DNA from: Thalassovita litoralis
GTDB taxonomy: Bacteria; Pseudomonadota; Alphaproteobacteria; Rhodobacterales; Rhodobacteraceae
Direction: 5' to 3'
DNA length: 64,000 bases
Assembly: GCF_900182725.1 (NCBI RefSeq)
Contig: NZ_FXTO01000010.1
Coordinates: 48,489-112,488, forward strand
Both the position numbers and the translations under genes were made by a program. Shown piece after piece: positions 8,909 to 18,177 of this stretch. The notes beneath the pieces were generated by a model. The model was not told where the DNA came from and searched no databases. It worked only from the letters and a program-made list of their open reading frames with translations. Numbering within the stretch: the first letter of the stretch is position 1; each line of letters opens with the position of its first letter.

Positions 8909-10507
8909 ATGGCATTTGGACGGGTAAACCCGGAATTCCGGCTTGAGGATCAGGGGATCGAAGGTCTGGGCAATGTCTTTTACAATCTTATGGAGCCCGC
9001 GCTGATCGAAGCCGCGCTCAAGAATGGCGAAGGCAAACTGGGCAATGGCGGCGCGTTCCTCGTGTCCACTGGCAAATTCACTGGCCGGTCGCCCAAGGAC
9101 AAGCATGTCGTCAAAACCGACAGCGTTGTTGATACGATCTGGTGGGAAAACAACCGCGCCATGTCGCCCGAAGGGTTCGACAATCTGTATGCCGATATGC
9201 TGGAGCATATGAAAGGCAAGGACTTCTACGTTCAGGATCTGGTCGGCGGCGCGGACCCGGCCTATGCGATCAACGTTCGCATGGTCACGGAACTGGCATG
9301 GCACGGCCTGTTCATCCGCCACATGCTGCGTCGTCCCGAACGCGCTGAACTGGACGGTTTCTTGGCGGATTTCACCGTCATCAACTGCCCCAGCTTCAAA
9401 GCCGACCCGGAACGCCACGACTGCCGCACCGATACCGTGATTGCGATGAACTTCGACAAGAAGCTGATCCTGATCGGGAACACCGAATACGCGGGTGAAA
9501 ACAAGAAGTCGGTCTTCACCCTGCTGAACTACCTACTGCCGGAAAAAGGCGTGATGCCGATGCACTGCTCGGCCAACCATGCGATTGGCAACCCGGTTGA
9601 TACCGCCATTTTCTTTGGTCTGTCGGGGACTGGCAAAACCACCCTGTCGGCCGATCCGTCGCGCACTCTGATCGGTGACGATGAACATGGCTGGTCGGAT
9701 CGCGGTACTTTCAACTTTGAAGGCGGCTGCTACGCCAAAACCATCAACCTGTCCGCCGAAGCCGAGCCGGAAATCTATGCGACCACCTCGAAATTCGGCA
9801 CCGTGATCGAAAACATGGTGTTCGACGAGGAAACGCTGGCTCTCGACTTCCAAGACAGCTCGCTGACCGAAAACATGCGCTGCGCCTACCCGCTGGAGTA
9901 TATCTCGAACGCGTCGGACACCGCACTGGGCGGCCACCCGAAAAACATCATCCTGCTGACCTGTGACGCTTACGGCGTTCTGCCGCCGATCTCGCGGCTG
10001 ACCCCGGCACAGGCGATGTATCACTTCCTGTCGGGCTTCACCTCGAAAACCCCCGGCACCGAACGCGGCGTCGTGGAACCGGAACCCACTTTCTCGACCT
10101 GCTTTGGTGCGCCCTTCATGCCGCGTCGTCCCGAAGCCTACGGCAACCTGCTGCGCGAAAAAATCGCCAAGTACGGCGCAACCTGCTGGCTGGTGAACAC
10201 CGGCTGGACCGGCGGCGCGTTCGGCACCGGCTCGCGTATGCCGATCAAAGCCACCCGAGCCCTGTTGACCGCAGCGCTGGATGGTTCGCTGAACGATGCT
10301 GAGTTCCGCAAGGACGAAAACTTTGGCTTCGACGTTCCGGTTGCGCTGGAAGGCGTCGATGCGAAACTGCTGGATCCGCGCCAGACTTGGGCTGACGGTG
10401 CTGCCTATGACGCACAAGCCGCCAAACTGGTGCAGATGTTCGCGGCCAACTTCGAGCAGTACCTGCCCTACATCGACGAAGACGTGAAAGCTGCCGCAAT
10501 CGGCTAA
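8909..10507 (+). CDS. pckA: phosphoenolpyruvate carboxykinase (ATP)
   Basis: This 532-residue enzyme makes phosphoenolpyruvate from oxaloacetate and ATP, the entry step of gluconeogenesis. The nucleotide-binding loop is [14 protein letters not shown] (about 237-250), followed by the IGDDEHGW metal-binding segment. The N-terminal [15 protein letters not shown] block and C-terminal [15 protein letters not shown] are the ATP-type PEPCK signatures. The ATG at 8909 follows a CAGGAG Shine-Dalgarno; the frame is open further upstream but carries no conserved sequence. It is a single-gene unit with a strong terminator. Confidence 0.97.
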   Translation: MAFGRVNPEFRLEDQGIEGLGNVFYNLMEPALIEAALKNGEGKLGNGGAFLVSTGKFTGRSPKDKHVVKTDSVVDTIWWENNRAMSPEGFDNLYADMLEHMKGKDFYVQDLVGGADPAYAINVRMVTELAWHGLFIRHMLRRPERAELDGFLADFTVINCPSFKADPERHDCRTDTVIAMNFDKKLILIGNTEYAGENKKSVFTLLNYLLPEKGVMPMHCSANHAIGNPVDTAIFFGLSGTGKTTLSADPSRTLIGDDEHGWSDRGTFNFEGGCYAKTINLSAEAEPEIYATTSKFGTVIENMVFDEETLALDFQDSSLTENMRCAYPLEYISNASDTALGGHPKNIILLTCDAYGVLPPISRLTPAQAMYHFLSGFTSKTPGTERGVVEPEPTFSTCFGAPFMPRRPEAYGNLLREKIAKYGATCWLVNTGWTGGAFGTGSRMPIKATRALLTAALDGSLNDAEFRKDENFGFDVPVALEGVDAKLLDPRQTWADGAAYDAQAAKLVQMFAANFEQYLPYIDEDVKAAAIG

Positions 10508-10551
10508 GGCTTTCGCCTGTGGCGGGTTCGTCCCGCCCCATCATATAACAA

Positions 10552-10584
10552 ACGCCCCGGTCCCCGTACCGGGGCGTTTTGTTT
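10552..10584 (+). terminator. rho-independent terminator of pckA
   Basis: The perfect stem ACGCCCCGGT / ACCGGGGCGT has a six-base loop and is followed by TTTGTTTT, 44 bases after the pckA stop codon. Confidence 0.93.
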
Positions 10585-10610
10585 TACGCACTCACCCCCC
10601 GACTCCCACA

Positions 10611-11324
10611 TCAGGCGGCGATTGGTGCTTTGTGTTCCATCGGAACGTGGATCACATGGCGGATGTCGTCGATATCCATCCAGACCATATTGCAATCCAG
10701 TGGCTCGTTCCGGCCTTCGATTTTCCAGCTCAGGCAATAGGGATCGCAGTGCATATACCCTTCGCGTTCGGCCAGCCCCCGACGCGCCACGCTGCGCAGC
10801 ATAAACCCGAACACAAAATCCGGCTGCCAGTGCAACGTTGCAGTCAAGAATGCGAACCGCGCCAGATAATCAATCAGCCCGCGACCGCGATAAACCGGAT
10901 CGTCCTTCATCCACATCTCGCCGTGGTAGCAAGCGCGTCCAGTGATTCGCTTAGCGCCGGGTCCGGCACGGAACCACGACCCATCCATGTCGATCCCCAC
11001 ACCACCCGGCGGAAATTCCCCGAACCGCGCCCCCATATACCGGGCCAAGGTCTGATCGCATAAATCCAGAAGCCGCATCGCCTGTGTATGTACTAGCTGC
11101 CCCTGCGCGTTATGCCCAACAACCCAAACCCCTCTGGCAGAAGGTAAAAATTGCTTCACCGGGTCAAAAGGCGGACCTAGCGGTTGCTCGGGGCGGCCTG
11201 CTGCCACAATCCGCGCGTATTCTTCGAAATCATCACCGACCGTCAGGAATATCTGGTTCGCCCGCAGCGTATCTGTCACCTGCGTTAACAAACGCGCCCC
11301 ATCAAAAACGTCGTGAATCGTCAT
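10611..11324 (-). CDS. protein of unknown function, possibly GNAT-like, next to a LysR-like regulator
   Basis: The protein has 237 residues and starts at MTIHDVFDG behind an AAGGAGA Shine-Dalgarno. I do not recognise the family. The region DPVYRGRGLIDYLARFAFLT and the later RRGLAEREGY vaguely resemble acetyl-CoA-binding motifs A and B of GNAT acetyltransferases, but this is a weak match. It has no signal peptide or membrane segment. It lies 66 bases downstream of, and on the same strand as, an unusual LysR-like regulator, so the two may be co-transcribed and functionally linked. Confidence 0.6.
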   Translation of the reverse strand: MTIHDVFDGARLLTQVTDTLRANQIFLTVGDDFEEYARIVAAGRPEQPLGPPFDPVKQFLPSARGVWVVGHNAQGQLVHTQAMRLLDLCDQTLARYMGARFGEFPPGGVGIDMDGSWFRAGPGAKRITGRACYHGEMWMKDDPVYRGRGLIDYLARFAFLTATLHWQPDFVFGFMLRSVARRGLAEREGYMHCDPYCLSWKIEGRNEPLDCNMVWMDIDDIRHVIHVPMEHKAPIAA

Positions 11325-11390
11325 TTGGTTTCTCCTTGTGTTAACCGTCCACACAGGATGACCAAAACCGATAAAAGAGTCTTTTCCTTG

Positions 11391-12275
11391 TTATTTTGAC
11401 GCCGCGCAGGGGTCCGTATCCGGCATCAGCTCTATCTCGGGCATTCTTTGGATCATGGCCTGATCCACACCGAAAATCTGTAAATCGTAGCTGCGCTCGA
11501 CAAGCGAGGCCAAAGCGAAACTGCCATCAGGGAAGCGACAGCCCATCAGCAACCGCTTATAGCTGATCGGTTCTATGCCCTTTCCACGGGTCATAAAGGT
11601 ATGCACATGGTCATACCGCAACCCATGCGTGGCGCGAATTTCCTCGAAGGGTTGCGATAACAGATGCGCCACAGGCGTTCCCCCCGGCAAAACCGGCACC
11701 GGGCGCCCCACTGCGCTGCGGTGCCATTCCCAGCCGTACCATGTAGCGTAAGAGGACTTTTCACCCACCTCTGTGCAAACCCAATCCTCTTCCAGCCGCC
11801 GGAACACCATCAGATAGGGCCGCAAGGGCTGCAAGGCCGGATGCTCCAGCTGCCCTTGCGCCGCAGCCCAACATTGTATTCCCCCCCGTAGTAGGCTGGA
11901 ATTTCCTGTCCATATCCCGGAAATCGGATGCTGTTGCAGGTGGAACTCCCATTCCTCTCCGTCTTCTAATTGGGAAACATGGAACAGCCCATTGACATGC
12001 CCCGCCTGCCCGGTCAGCCACGCCTCGCCTCGGGCCAGAATATCCTCGGCCTCTCGTAAAGAGCGCCGACCTTCGGCGCTCAGCCGATATTGGCGGTCTT
12101 CCACATCGAACAAAGGGGCGCCTTTGATGTCTTCCAGTATATTTATATGGCGTCGAACAGTTTGACGGGTGGATTTCAGCTCACGCACAGCCCGCGACAA
12201 ATTCAGGGTACGGGCCAATGTCACGAAGGATCGTAACAATTCAAACAGCAATCCCGTATTCTGGTTCTTGGTCAT
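11391..12275 (-). CDS. LysR-like winged-helix regulator with a non-canonical C-terminal domain
   Basis: The protein has 294 residues. The first 75 or so form a LysR-type helix-turn-helix (FVTLARTLNLSRAVRELKST, then RRHINILEDIKGAPLFDVED), followed by the usual linker helix. The remainder lacks the periplasmic-binding-like effector domain of LysR proteins. It is rich in Trp and Tyr (WEFHLQQHPISGIWTG, YATWYGWEWHRS) and looks like a small sensor fold. The function is probably DNA binding with an unknown ligand. It is upstream of the unknown gene ending at 10611 and divergent from an XRE regulator. Confidence 0.7.
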   Translation of the reverse strand: MTKNQNTGLLFELLRSFVTLARTLNLSRAVRELKSTRQTVRRHINILEDIKGAPLFDVEDRQYRLSAEGRRSLREAEDILARGEAWLTGQAGHVNGLFHVSQLEDGEEWEFHLQQHPISGIWTGNSSLLRGGIQCWAAAQGQLEHPALQPLRPYLMVFRRLEEDWVCTEVGEKSSYATWYGWEWHRSAVGRPVPVLPGGTPVAHLLSQPFEEIRATHGLRYDHVHTFMTRGKGIEPISYKRLLMGCRFPDGSFALASLVERSYDLQIFGVDQAMIQRMPEIELMPDTDPCAASK

Positions 12276-12387
12276 TTGGCCCCGTCACTTTACAAGTTAA
12301 CATATTAATTCTATGGCGCTTTTCCGCATACAGGCAAGCTATACCAATGCGCACGGACATGGACTCGCCCCCATAAATTTTCTAAGC

Positions 12388-12436
12388 GGTAAATTTATCA
12401 TCCATCAAGGGTAAATATTTGCACCCATCGGGTAAA
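12388..12436. promoter_or_regulatory. three GGTAAA direct repeats in a divergent regulator intergenic region
   Basis: GGTAAA occurs at 12388, 12410 and 12431, with spacings of 22 and 21 bases, so all lie on one face of the helix. The last two sit in the longer repeats CCATCAAGGGTAAA and CCATCGGGTAAA. They lie between the LysR-like gene (start 12275) and the XRE gene (start 12528) and could be binding sites for either regulator. No functional evidence is visible. Confidence 0.35.
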
Positions 12437-12527
12437 CGCATACACCTAAAGTTGCAATTTGTAATAGATTGATCGTCGCGAGGGATTCGCTAGACCTGAA
12501 TGTGACGATAGATAGTGGAAGGCAAAC

Positions 12528-12887
12528 ATGTCACACCCTGTAGACGAACACGTTGGTAAGAAACTGAAGAACCTGCGCGTGCTGCGTGGGCTGACCCAAA
12601 CCGACGTTGCTAAGGGACTGGATATCTCGTTCCAGCAAGTTCAGAAATACGAACTGGGCCGCAACCGTATTTCAGCCAGCAAGCTGTTTGAAATTTCGCG
12701 CATTCTGGATGTACCGCCGTCCTATTTCTTTGATGGCTTGGGTGATTCCGAAGGGCAAAGCGGCCCCGTGATTGACGAAGAAACCGCACGCATCGCCAGC
12801 GTGATTTCTAAAATTCAGGACGAACGCCTGAAAACTCAGATCCGGTCCTTTATCGACGCCGTGGCGAATTACACGCCAGCCGCGTAA
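12528..12887 (+). CDS. XRE-family helix-turn-helix transcriptional regulator
   Basis: The protein has 119 residues. The HTH covers roughly residues 12-66: LKNLRVLRGLTQTDVAKGLD, ISFQQVQKYELGRNRIS, then LFEISRILDVPPSYFFDGL. A short C-terminal helical tail (RIASVISKIQDERLKTQIRSF) may mediate oligomerisation. Proteins of this exact layout are common in Rhodobacterales and Rhizobiales as single-copy chromosomal regulators. The target is unknown. A hairpin (GATGGGCT / AGCCCATC, 12891-12909) follows and overlaps the end of the convergent permease gene. Confidence 0.88.
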   Translation: MSHPVDEHVGKKLKNLRVLRGLTQTDVAKGLDISFQQVQKYELGRNRISASKLFEISRILDVPPSYFFDGLGDSEGQSGPVIDEETARIASVISKIQDERLKTQIRSFIDAVANYTPAA

Positions 12888-12899
12888 CAGGATGGGCTG

Positions 12900-13670
12900 T
12901 TAGCCCATCATCCCGCGCCGGATCAAATTCAGCCCGGCGATCATCAATACGACCAGTGTCGCCTTTTTAAAGGCGTGCTGGTCGATGCGATCCTGCACCT
13001 TGAACCCCAGCCACGTTCCCGCCAACGCAGGCACCAAAAGCGCAATCGAAAACGGCAGCGTTTCCGCCCGCATGACGCCAGAGCCGATATGCGCCCCCAG
13101 CAGCATCACGGCCCCCAGCCCATAAATCACACCCTGAATGCGTATCTGATCCTGTTTCGGCGTATTGATGGCCGTCAGATACATCACGGTCGGCGGCCCC
13201 CAAATCCCGGACATCCCACCGATGAACCCGGCGAATGATCCGACCCCAGCCTCGACTCCATGATGCCCATCCTCGGGCAGTTTGACCTTGATGCCAAATA
13301 ACTGGATCAGGGCGAAAATCACCACTGGCACACCAATCATCAGTAACAAAACATGCGCAGGCAACACCCGCACCAATTGCGCACTGATCAACAACGTGAT
13401 CCCGCCACATATCAAAAACACCCGAAACCGCTTGACCGAGGCCCAAGCCGCCGCCCGCCCCTGTCGCAGCGATTGCCACAGGTTCGTCAGCACCGTTGGC
13501 AGGATCAGCCCCGCCAGCGCCCATTCTGCCCCAACAATGCTGCCCAGCCCGGACACCATGACCATCGGCATGGCGAAACCCACCATCCCCTTGATAATTC
13601 CGGCCAGCAACGCCACCATAAGACACAGGGCCAGGGTGACGGGCGGCAGATCGACAAACAGCATATCCAT
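12900..13670 (-). CDS. TauE/SafE family permease (sulfite exporter-like)
   Basis: This is a 256-residue integral membrane protein with about eight hydrophobic segments. The family signature is LLAGIIKGMVGFAMPMVMV near the N terminus, repeated in looser form as GVEAGVGSFAGFIGGMSGIWG in the second half. Members export or import small organic or sulfonate anions, and the substrate here cannot be read from sequence. The start at 13670 puts the first membrane segment at the N terminus and has GAGCGGGA just upstream; the frame extends further but that part is not family-like. Confidence 0.87.
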   Translation of the reverse strand: MDMLFVDLPPVTLALCLMVALLAGIIKGMVGFAMPMVMVSGLGSIVGAEWALAGLILPTVLTNLWQSLRQGRAAAWASVKRFRVFLICGGITLLISAQLVRVLPAHVLLLMIGVPVVIFALIQLFGIKVKLPEDGHHGVEAGVGSFAGFIGGMSGIWGPPTVMYLTAINTPKQDQIRIQGVIYGLGAVMLLGAHIGSGVMRAETLPFSIALLVPALAGTWLGFKVQDRIDQHAFKKATLVVLMIAGLNLIRRGMMG

Positions 13671-13843
13671 TCCCGCTCTGTAGCAGCTTCTTGGGCGCTG
13701 CACCGCAAAAAATTCACGCGCAATTTTAGAACGAATACCCACAAATAAACGCATTTATGTTGCGCTGCACCTGCGAAATAGTTAGGACGTGATCGAACAT
13801 AGATAAGATGTGAATCATGGCTCATGACGGACAGGACCACGCA

Positions 13844-15496
13844 ATGACGAAACCGATCATTCTCCCCGATTTGATGGCGCTGGCGGCAGCAGTGATTGCC
13901 CCGGCAGAACAAGTGTTGGAAACCGCAACGTCGAATCTGCGCGAAATGCTAAGCGAGGGGGGTCGTATTTCCGCCGCGCTGCTGGAGGAAAACCAAGCCG
14001 CAGCACACGGGCTGTCATGGCTGGCAACCTATGTGGAATCGCTGCGCCAGATGAAAGCGTGGGCCGATCGGCTGACCGATGCGGGCACTTTTGGCGAAAC
14101 CGAACAATTGCTGCTGCAAATCGCATTCGGGGAATATCTGGCCCAAATGCGCGGCGGCATCCCGATGAGCCAAACCGAAATCCTGCGCCTGTCTGCGCTG
14201 GGGATCGACACCAGCGCGCTGTCCGGTGACGCTGTCGAGGCCCTGATCGCAGGCGGCAATACCCCCGCCGCCCGCAAGCGTCTGGTGGACCTGATGCAAG
14301 ACCAGCGCGCCAACATCACCGTCGGCGCCACCGGGCTGGACGAAGAACTGGAAATGATCCGGGAACAGTTCCGCCGCTATGCCGTGGATAAGATCGAACC
14401 CCACGCCCACGACTGGCACCTGAAGGACGAACTGATCCCGCTGGAAGTCGTCAACGAACTGGCGGAAATGGGCGTTTTCGGCCTGACCATCCCCGAAAAT
14501 CTGGGCGGTCTGGGCCTGTCCAAAGCGTCGATGGTCGTGGTCTCCGAAGAACTGTCGCGCGGCTATATCGGTGTCGGATCGCTGGGGACGCGGTCCGAAA
14601 TCGCGGCAGAACTGATTTTGGCCGGCGGCACGGATGACCAGAAATCCCATTGGTTGCCCAAAATCGCCAGCGGTGAAATCCTGCCCACGGCTGTGTTCAC
14701 CGAACCTAACACCGGGTCGGATCTGGGCAGCCTGCGCACCCGCGCTGTCAAAGACGAAAACGGCGATTACAAAGTGACCGGCAACAAAACCTGGATCACC
14801 CACGCCGCGCGGACCCATGTCATGACCCTGCTGGCCCGCACCGATCCGAACACCACCGATTACCGTGGCCTGTCCATGTTCCTTGCGGAAAAGACCCCCG
14901 GCACGGATGAAAACCCATTCCCGACCGAAGGCATGACTGGCGGCGAAATCGAGGTTCTGGGCTATCGCGGCATGAAGGAATACGAACTGGGTTTCGACAA
15001 CTTCCATGTGAAGGGTGAAAACCTGCTGGGCGGCGAAGAGGGCAAAGGCTTCAAGCAATTGATGCAGACCTTTGAATCCGCCCGCATCCAGACCGCTGCC
15101 CGCGCCATCGGCGTGGCGCAAGCCGCGCTGGACGTAGCCATGCAATATGCCGAAGACCGCAAGCAATTCGGCAAGTCGCTGATCAACTTCCCCCGCGTGT
15201 CCGATAAGCTGGCCATGATGGCGGTGGAACTGATGGTTGCCCGTCAGTTGACCTATTTTTCGGCATGGCAGAAAGACCATGATAAGCGGTGCGACCTGGA
15301 GGCCGGTATGGCCAAGCTGCTGGGCGCCCGTGTGGCATGGGCGGCGGCGGATAACGGGCTGCAAATCCACGGCGGCAACGGTTTTGCACTGGAATACAAA
15401 ATCAGCCGTATCCTGTGCGATGCCCGCATCCTGAACATTTTTGAAGGTGCCGCAGAAATTCAGGCACAGGTGATCGCGCGCCGCCTGCTGGGCTAA
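13844..15496 (+). CDS. mcd: (2S)-methylsuccinyl-CoA dehydrogenase
   Basis: This flavoprotein of about 550 residues has an acyl-CoA dehydrogenase core (from about residue 160) preceded by a 150-residue helical extension, the layout of Mcd from the ethylmalonyl-CoA pathway. Mcd oxidises (2S)-methylsuccinyl-CoA to mesaconyl-CoA during acetyl-CoA assimilation. Core motifs are AVFTEPNTGSDLGSLRTRAV, TGNKTWITHAA, AEDRKQFGKSL and the C-terminal QIHGGNGFALEYKISR. The ATG at 13844 follows AGGAC; another in-frame ATG lies at 13817. The gene stands alone with its own terminator. Confidence 0.88.
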   Translation: MTKPIILPDLMALAAAVIAPAEQVLETATSNLREMLSEGGRISAALLEENQAAAHGLSWLATYVESLRQMKAWADRLTDAGTFGETEQLLLQIAFGEYLAQMRGGIPMSQTEILRLSALGIDTSALSGDAVEALIAGGNTPAARKRLVDLMQDQRANITVGATGLDEELEMIREQFRRYAVDKIEPHAHDWHLKDELIPLEVVNELAEMGVFGLTIPENLGGLGLSKASMVVVSEELSRGYIGVGSLGTRSEIAAELILAGGTDDQKSHWLPKIASGEILPTAVFTEPNTGSDLGSLRTRAVKDENGDYKVTGNKTWITHAARTHVMTLLARTDPNTTDYRGLSMFLAEKTPGTDENPFPTEGMTGGEIEVLGYRGMKEYELGFDNFHVKGENLLGGEEGKGFKQLMQTFESARIQTAARAIGVAQAALDVAMQYAEDRKQFGKSLINFPRVSDKLAMMAVELMVARQLTYFSAWQKDHDKRCDLEAGMAKLLGARVAWAAADNGLQIHGGNGFALEYKISRILCDARILNIFEGAAEIQAQVIARRLLG

Positions 15497-15521
15497 GCCC
15501 TGCCAGAAAGTTTGATCGAAT

Positions 15522-15552
15522 AGAGCGGCTTCTTCTGAGGCCGCTCTGTTTT
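15522..15552 (+). terminator. rho-independent terminator of mcd
   Basis: The stem AGAGCGGC / GCCGCTCT has a ten-base loop and is followed by GTTTTTG, 25 bases after the mcd stop codon. Confidence 0.88.
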
Positions 15553-15558
15553 TGTGAG

Positions 15559-15642
15559 GGCGCAAAATTCTTACAAAGAATTTTGAGCGGAAAATTTGCA
15601 ATTTTCCGTGCCTCCGGCAGGAGTATTGTTGGCAAGATGAAA
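15559..15642 (+). repeat. composite dispersed intergenic element (full copy)
   Basis: Two AT-rich hairpins (AAAATTCTT / AAGAATTTT at 15564-15584 and GGAAAATT / AATTTTCC at 15589-15607) are followed by GCCTCCGGCAGGAGTATT and GGCAAGATGAAA. The same core recurs in several other gaps of this window. From memory this composite is widespread between genes in Rhodobacterales genomes. Its function is not known to me. Confidence 0.6.
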
Positions 15643-15699
15643 CACTTGCCGCATCTCCCTCGGCCTGCCACTCTGCCCCAAGGGAGAGAGGAGACAACA

Positions 15700-16713
15700 A
15701 TGACACAGCCACGATGGGCGCAGCGCCCGCAGGGATCGACGTGGGGCGATTTTGGACCGGACGATCAGCTGGGACGCCTAAATCTGATCACAGCCGAAAA
15801 AACCCGCCAAGGTGCCGCCGAAGTTCAGGAAGGGCTGCGGTTCTGCCTGTCGCTGCCTTTGGATTATCCCGGTGGCAATGGGCTGAACCCACGCCGGTTT
15901 CCGCCAGTTCTGAAACCCACCCGGCGCGGCGAAGGGGTAAGCTTCAACGTCCAAATCCCCGGCCACAGCGATGTGGTTTGTGACGATCTGGCGATCCTGC
16001 ATTTGCAGTATTCGACCCAATGGGACGGGCTGTGCCATATTGGCAGTCTGTTCGATGTGGATGGCAACGGCACCGCGCAGCGGGTCTATTACAACGGGTT
16101 CCGCGCAGATGACGATTTGGTGGTCGATGGCAGCGGGGCCGAGGCCACCAGCCACGCCGACAAGCTGGGAATTGAAAATATGGCCGCGCATGGGGTGCAG
16201 GGGCGCGGGGTGCTGATCGACCTGCGCCACCATTTCGGCGATGCGTTCCGGCATGTGTCCTATGACGATCTGATGCGCGTGATCGAGGCCGATCAGGTCG
16301 AGGTGGAAACCGGCGATATGGTTTGCCTGCACACGGGATTTGCCGATGTGGTGCTGGGGATGAACCGCGAACCCGACAATGACGCGCTGCATCAATCCTG
16401 TTGCGTTCTGGATGGGCGCGACAACCGCTTGCTGAACTGGATCACCGACAGCGGTCTGGCAACCCTGATCGCCGATAATTACGCGGTCGAGGCATATCCC
16501 GCCAAACCCGGCGCAGGTGACTGTTGCGCGGCCCTGCCATTGCACGAACATTGCCTGTTCAAACTGGGCGTCCATCTGGGCGAGTTGTGGCAACTGACCC
16601 CGCTGGCGCATTGGCTGCGGGAACATGGGCGGTCCCGGTTCCTGTTGACGGCGCCGCCGCTACGGTTGCCGGGGGCTGTGGGATCACCGCTGACGCCGAT
16701 AGCTACGGTATAA
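15700..16713 (+). CDS. cyclase family protein (kynurenine formamidase-like fold)
   Basis: The protein has 337 residues and belongs to the long branch of the cyclase/arylformamidase-like family. The metal-binding segment appears as STQWDGLCHIG, where smaller members have a WxGTHxD-type motif. HGVQGRGVLIDL and DMVCLHTGF are further family blocks. Hydrolysis of a cyclic amide or lactone is plausible, but the substrate is unknown. The start at 15700 follows a strong AGGGAGAGAGGAG ribosome binding site. A GC-rich hairpin follows the stop. Confidence 0.8.
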   Translation: MTQPRWAQRPQGSTWGDFGPDDQLGRLNLITAEKTRQGAAEVQEGLRFCLSLPLDYPGGNGLNPRRFPPVLKPTRRGEGVSFNVQIPGHSDVVCDDLAILHLQYSTQWDGLCHIGSLFDVDGNGTAQRVYYNGFRADDDLVVDGSGAEATSHADKLGIENMAAHGVQGRGVLIDLRHHFGDAFRHVSYDDLMRVIEADQVEVETGDMVCLHTGFADVVLGMNREPDNDALHQSCCVLDGRDNRLLNWITDSGLATLIADNYAVEAYPAKPGAGDCCAALPLHEHCLFKLGVHLGELWQLTPLAHWLREHGRSRFLLTAPPLRLPGAVGSPLTPIATV

Positions 16714-16723
16714 ACACGCTTGG

Positions 16724-16758
16724 CACGCCAGCCCGCCCCCGATAGGGCTGGCGTGTTT
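16724..16758 (+). terminator. hairpin terminator after cyclase-family gene
   Basis: The perfect 11-base stem CACGCCAGCCC / GGGCTGGCGTG is followed by TTTGC. It covers a GTG codon in the DMT frame and so argues that the DMT transporter starts at the later ATG. Confidence 0.75.
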
Positions 16759-16776
16759 GCAGCACTGGTCTTGTTT

Positions 16777-17634
16777 ATGCCCCCACAAATCCCCCTATCT
16801 GTTGTCGCCCTGGTCTGCGTTGCCACCACATCCATCGTGATGGGGGATGCCGCCGGGAAATTGCTGACGCAAAATGCAATCAGCCCGTTTTTCATCGCAT
16901 GGTCGCGCTTTGCATTGGCTGCCGCTTTGCTGTTGCCCCTGTCCGGGATGACACGGGCCGAACTGCCGCATCTGCTGAACTGGCGGGTGATCCTGCGGGC
17001 GGCGTTTATTGCCGGGGGGATTTCATCAATCCTGACCGCGTTGAAAACCGAACCCATCGCCAATGTCTATGGCGCGTTTTTCATTGGGCCGGTCGTGGCC
17101 TATGCCCTGTCTATCCTGCTGTTGAAAGAGCGCGTCACCCGCGCCCGCAGTGCATTATTGGCGGTGGGCTTTGCCGGGGTCCTGTTGGTGGTTCAACCCA
17201 GTGCAACGATGGGGCCGGGTATGGGGTTCGCCCTGCTGGCCGGGGTGTGTTACGGGTCCTACCTGACCGCGACACGCTGGCTGGCCGGGGCGTATCGGCC
17301 ACGGTTCCTGCTGACGGCGCAATTGGTGATTGGCGCTGTGCTTTTGGCCCCATTGGGGCTGACGCACCTGCCCGGCAGCGGCAGTCCTGCGATATGGGGG
17401 CTGGTGTTGCTTAGCGCACTTGCCTCGGCCTTTGGGAATTTCCTGCTGGTGGTGATCAATCGCACCACACCGGCCACGATTTCAGCACCTCTGATCTATT
17501 TCCAATTGGTAGCAGCCGCAGTGTTGGGCGTTTTGGTGTTCGGGGATTGGCCCGACATGCTTAGCCTGATCGGATTGGCGGTTATCCTGCTCTCGGGGCT
17601 GGGCGGTTTTGCCTTGGCGCGGCGCGGAAAATAA
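16777..17634 (+). CDS. DMT family (EamA) transporter
   Basis: This 285-residue membrane protein has about ten hydrophobic segments and two EamA repeats. The first contains DAAGKLLTQNAISPFFIAW and the second GMGFALLAGVCYGSYLTATR; SKE-like LLLKERVTRARSALLAVG ends the first repeat. Members usually export amino acids, drugs or nucleotides, and the substrate is unknown. The ATG at 16777 lies after the upstream terminator hairpin. No clear Shine-Dalgarno is seen, so translation may be weak or start elsewhere. Confidence 0.85.
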   Translation: MPPQIPLSVVALVCVATTSIVMGDAAGKLLTQNAISPFFIAWSRFALAAALLLPLSGMTRAELPHLLNWRVILRAAFIAGGISSILTALKTEPIANVYGAFFIGPVVAYALSILLLKERVTRARSALLAVGFAGVLLVVQPSATMGPGMGFALLAGVCYGSYLTATRWLAGAYRPRFLLTAQLVIGAVLLAPLGLTHLPGSGSPAIWGLVLLSALASAFGNFLLVVINRTTPATISAPLIYFQLVAAAVLGVLVFGDWPDMLSLIGLAVILLSGLGGFALARRGK

Positions 17635-17637
17635 GAA

Positions 17638-17669
17638 GGGGCCGCGCCAGACAGACAGAGCGCGGCCCC
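17638..17669. terminator. shared terminator between DMT transporter and DsrE-like gene
   Basis: The ten-base stem GGGGCCGCGC / GCGCGGCCCC has a 12-base loop and lies in the gap between two convergent genes. There is no long T tract on either strand. Confidence 0.65.
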
Positions 17670-17700
17670 AGCATGAGCATCATCGTCAGGGAAGAAGACC

Positions 17701-18144
17701 TCAGAAGCTCATGATCTTGGTGTCATCGTCGATCATTTCCGCCGCAACCGCCGGGGGTTTGGCTGCGGTGATCCCATCCAGCAGCGCATCGGGACCCACA
17801 CCCTTGTTCGGCAGATAGATGGCGCAGACTTCGACTTTGGTGCCAGTCTTTTCCATGATCGTTTTCATCAGGCCTTGGGGGCTCATGCCTTTGGGTGCCT
17901 GCGGTGCAGTGGTGCTGGCGGGGGCGTCTTTCAGCGCCATATCCGCCGCCGGACCACACAGCAAAATCTGTGCCTTGGCCCCGGCTTGCACGGCATTCAT
18001 GGTCAGTACCATCGCCATAAGCTGCGTTTGTGCATCCGGTGCGGTCAGCATGGTCAGCAGCTTGGGCTGATCCTCGGCCATCGCGGGGGCAGCCACGCCT
18101 GCAACAGTGGCGGCCAGTACAGCGGCGGTCAGGAAATGTTTCAT
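17701..18144 (-). CDS. periplasmic DsrE-like protein
   Basis: The protein has 147 residues with a clear signal peptide (MKHFLTAAVLAATVAGVAAPAMA). The mature part has DsrE/YchN-like features: a strand-helix start with MAMVLTMNAVQAGAKAQILLCG and a late cysteine in KVEVCAIYLPNKGVGPDALL, where DsrE-family proteins carry a sulfur-handling cysteine. It lies 33 bases downstream of a SLAC1-family channel gene and is probably co-transcribed with it from an FNR-box promoter. A role in periplasmic sulfur-compound handling is inferred from family and neighbour. Confidence 0.75.
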   Translation of the reverse strand: MKHFLTAAVLAATVAGVAAPAMAEDQPKLLTMLTAPDAQTQLMAMVLTMNAVQAGAKAQILLCGPAADMALKDAPASTTAPQAPKGMSPQGLMKTIMEKTGTKVEVCAIYLPNKGVGPDALLDGITAAKPPAVAAEMIDDDTKIMSF

Positions 18145-18177
18145 CGAAGTCCTCTCTTGGTTACTAGGGGTAAAAAG

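Noticed and set aside
14015..15712. Long open frame antisense to mcd
   Set aside because: The sense strand encodes a clear methylsuccinyl-CoA dehydrogenase; the antisense frame is a by-product of codon usage and has no recognisable domain.
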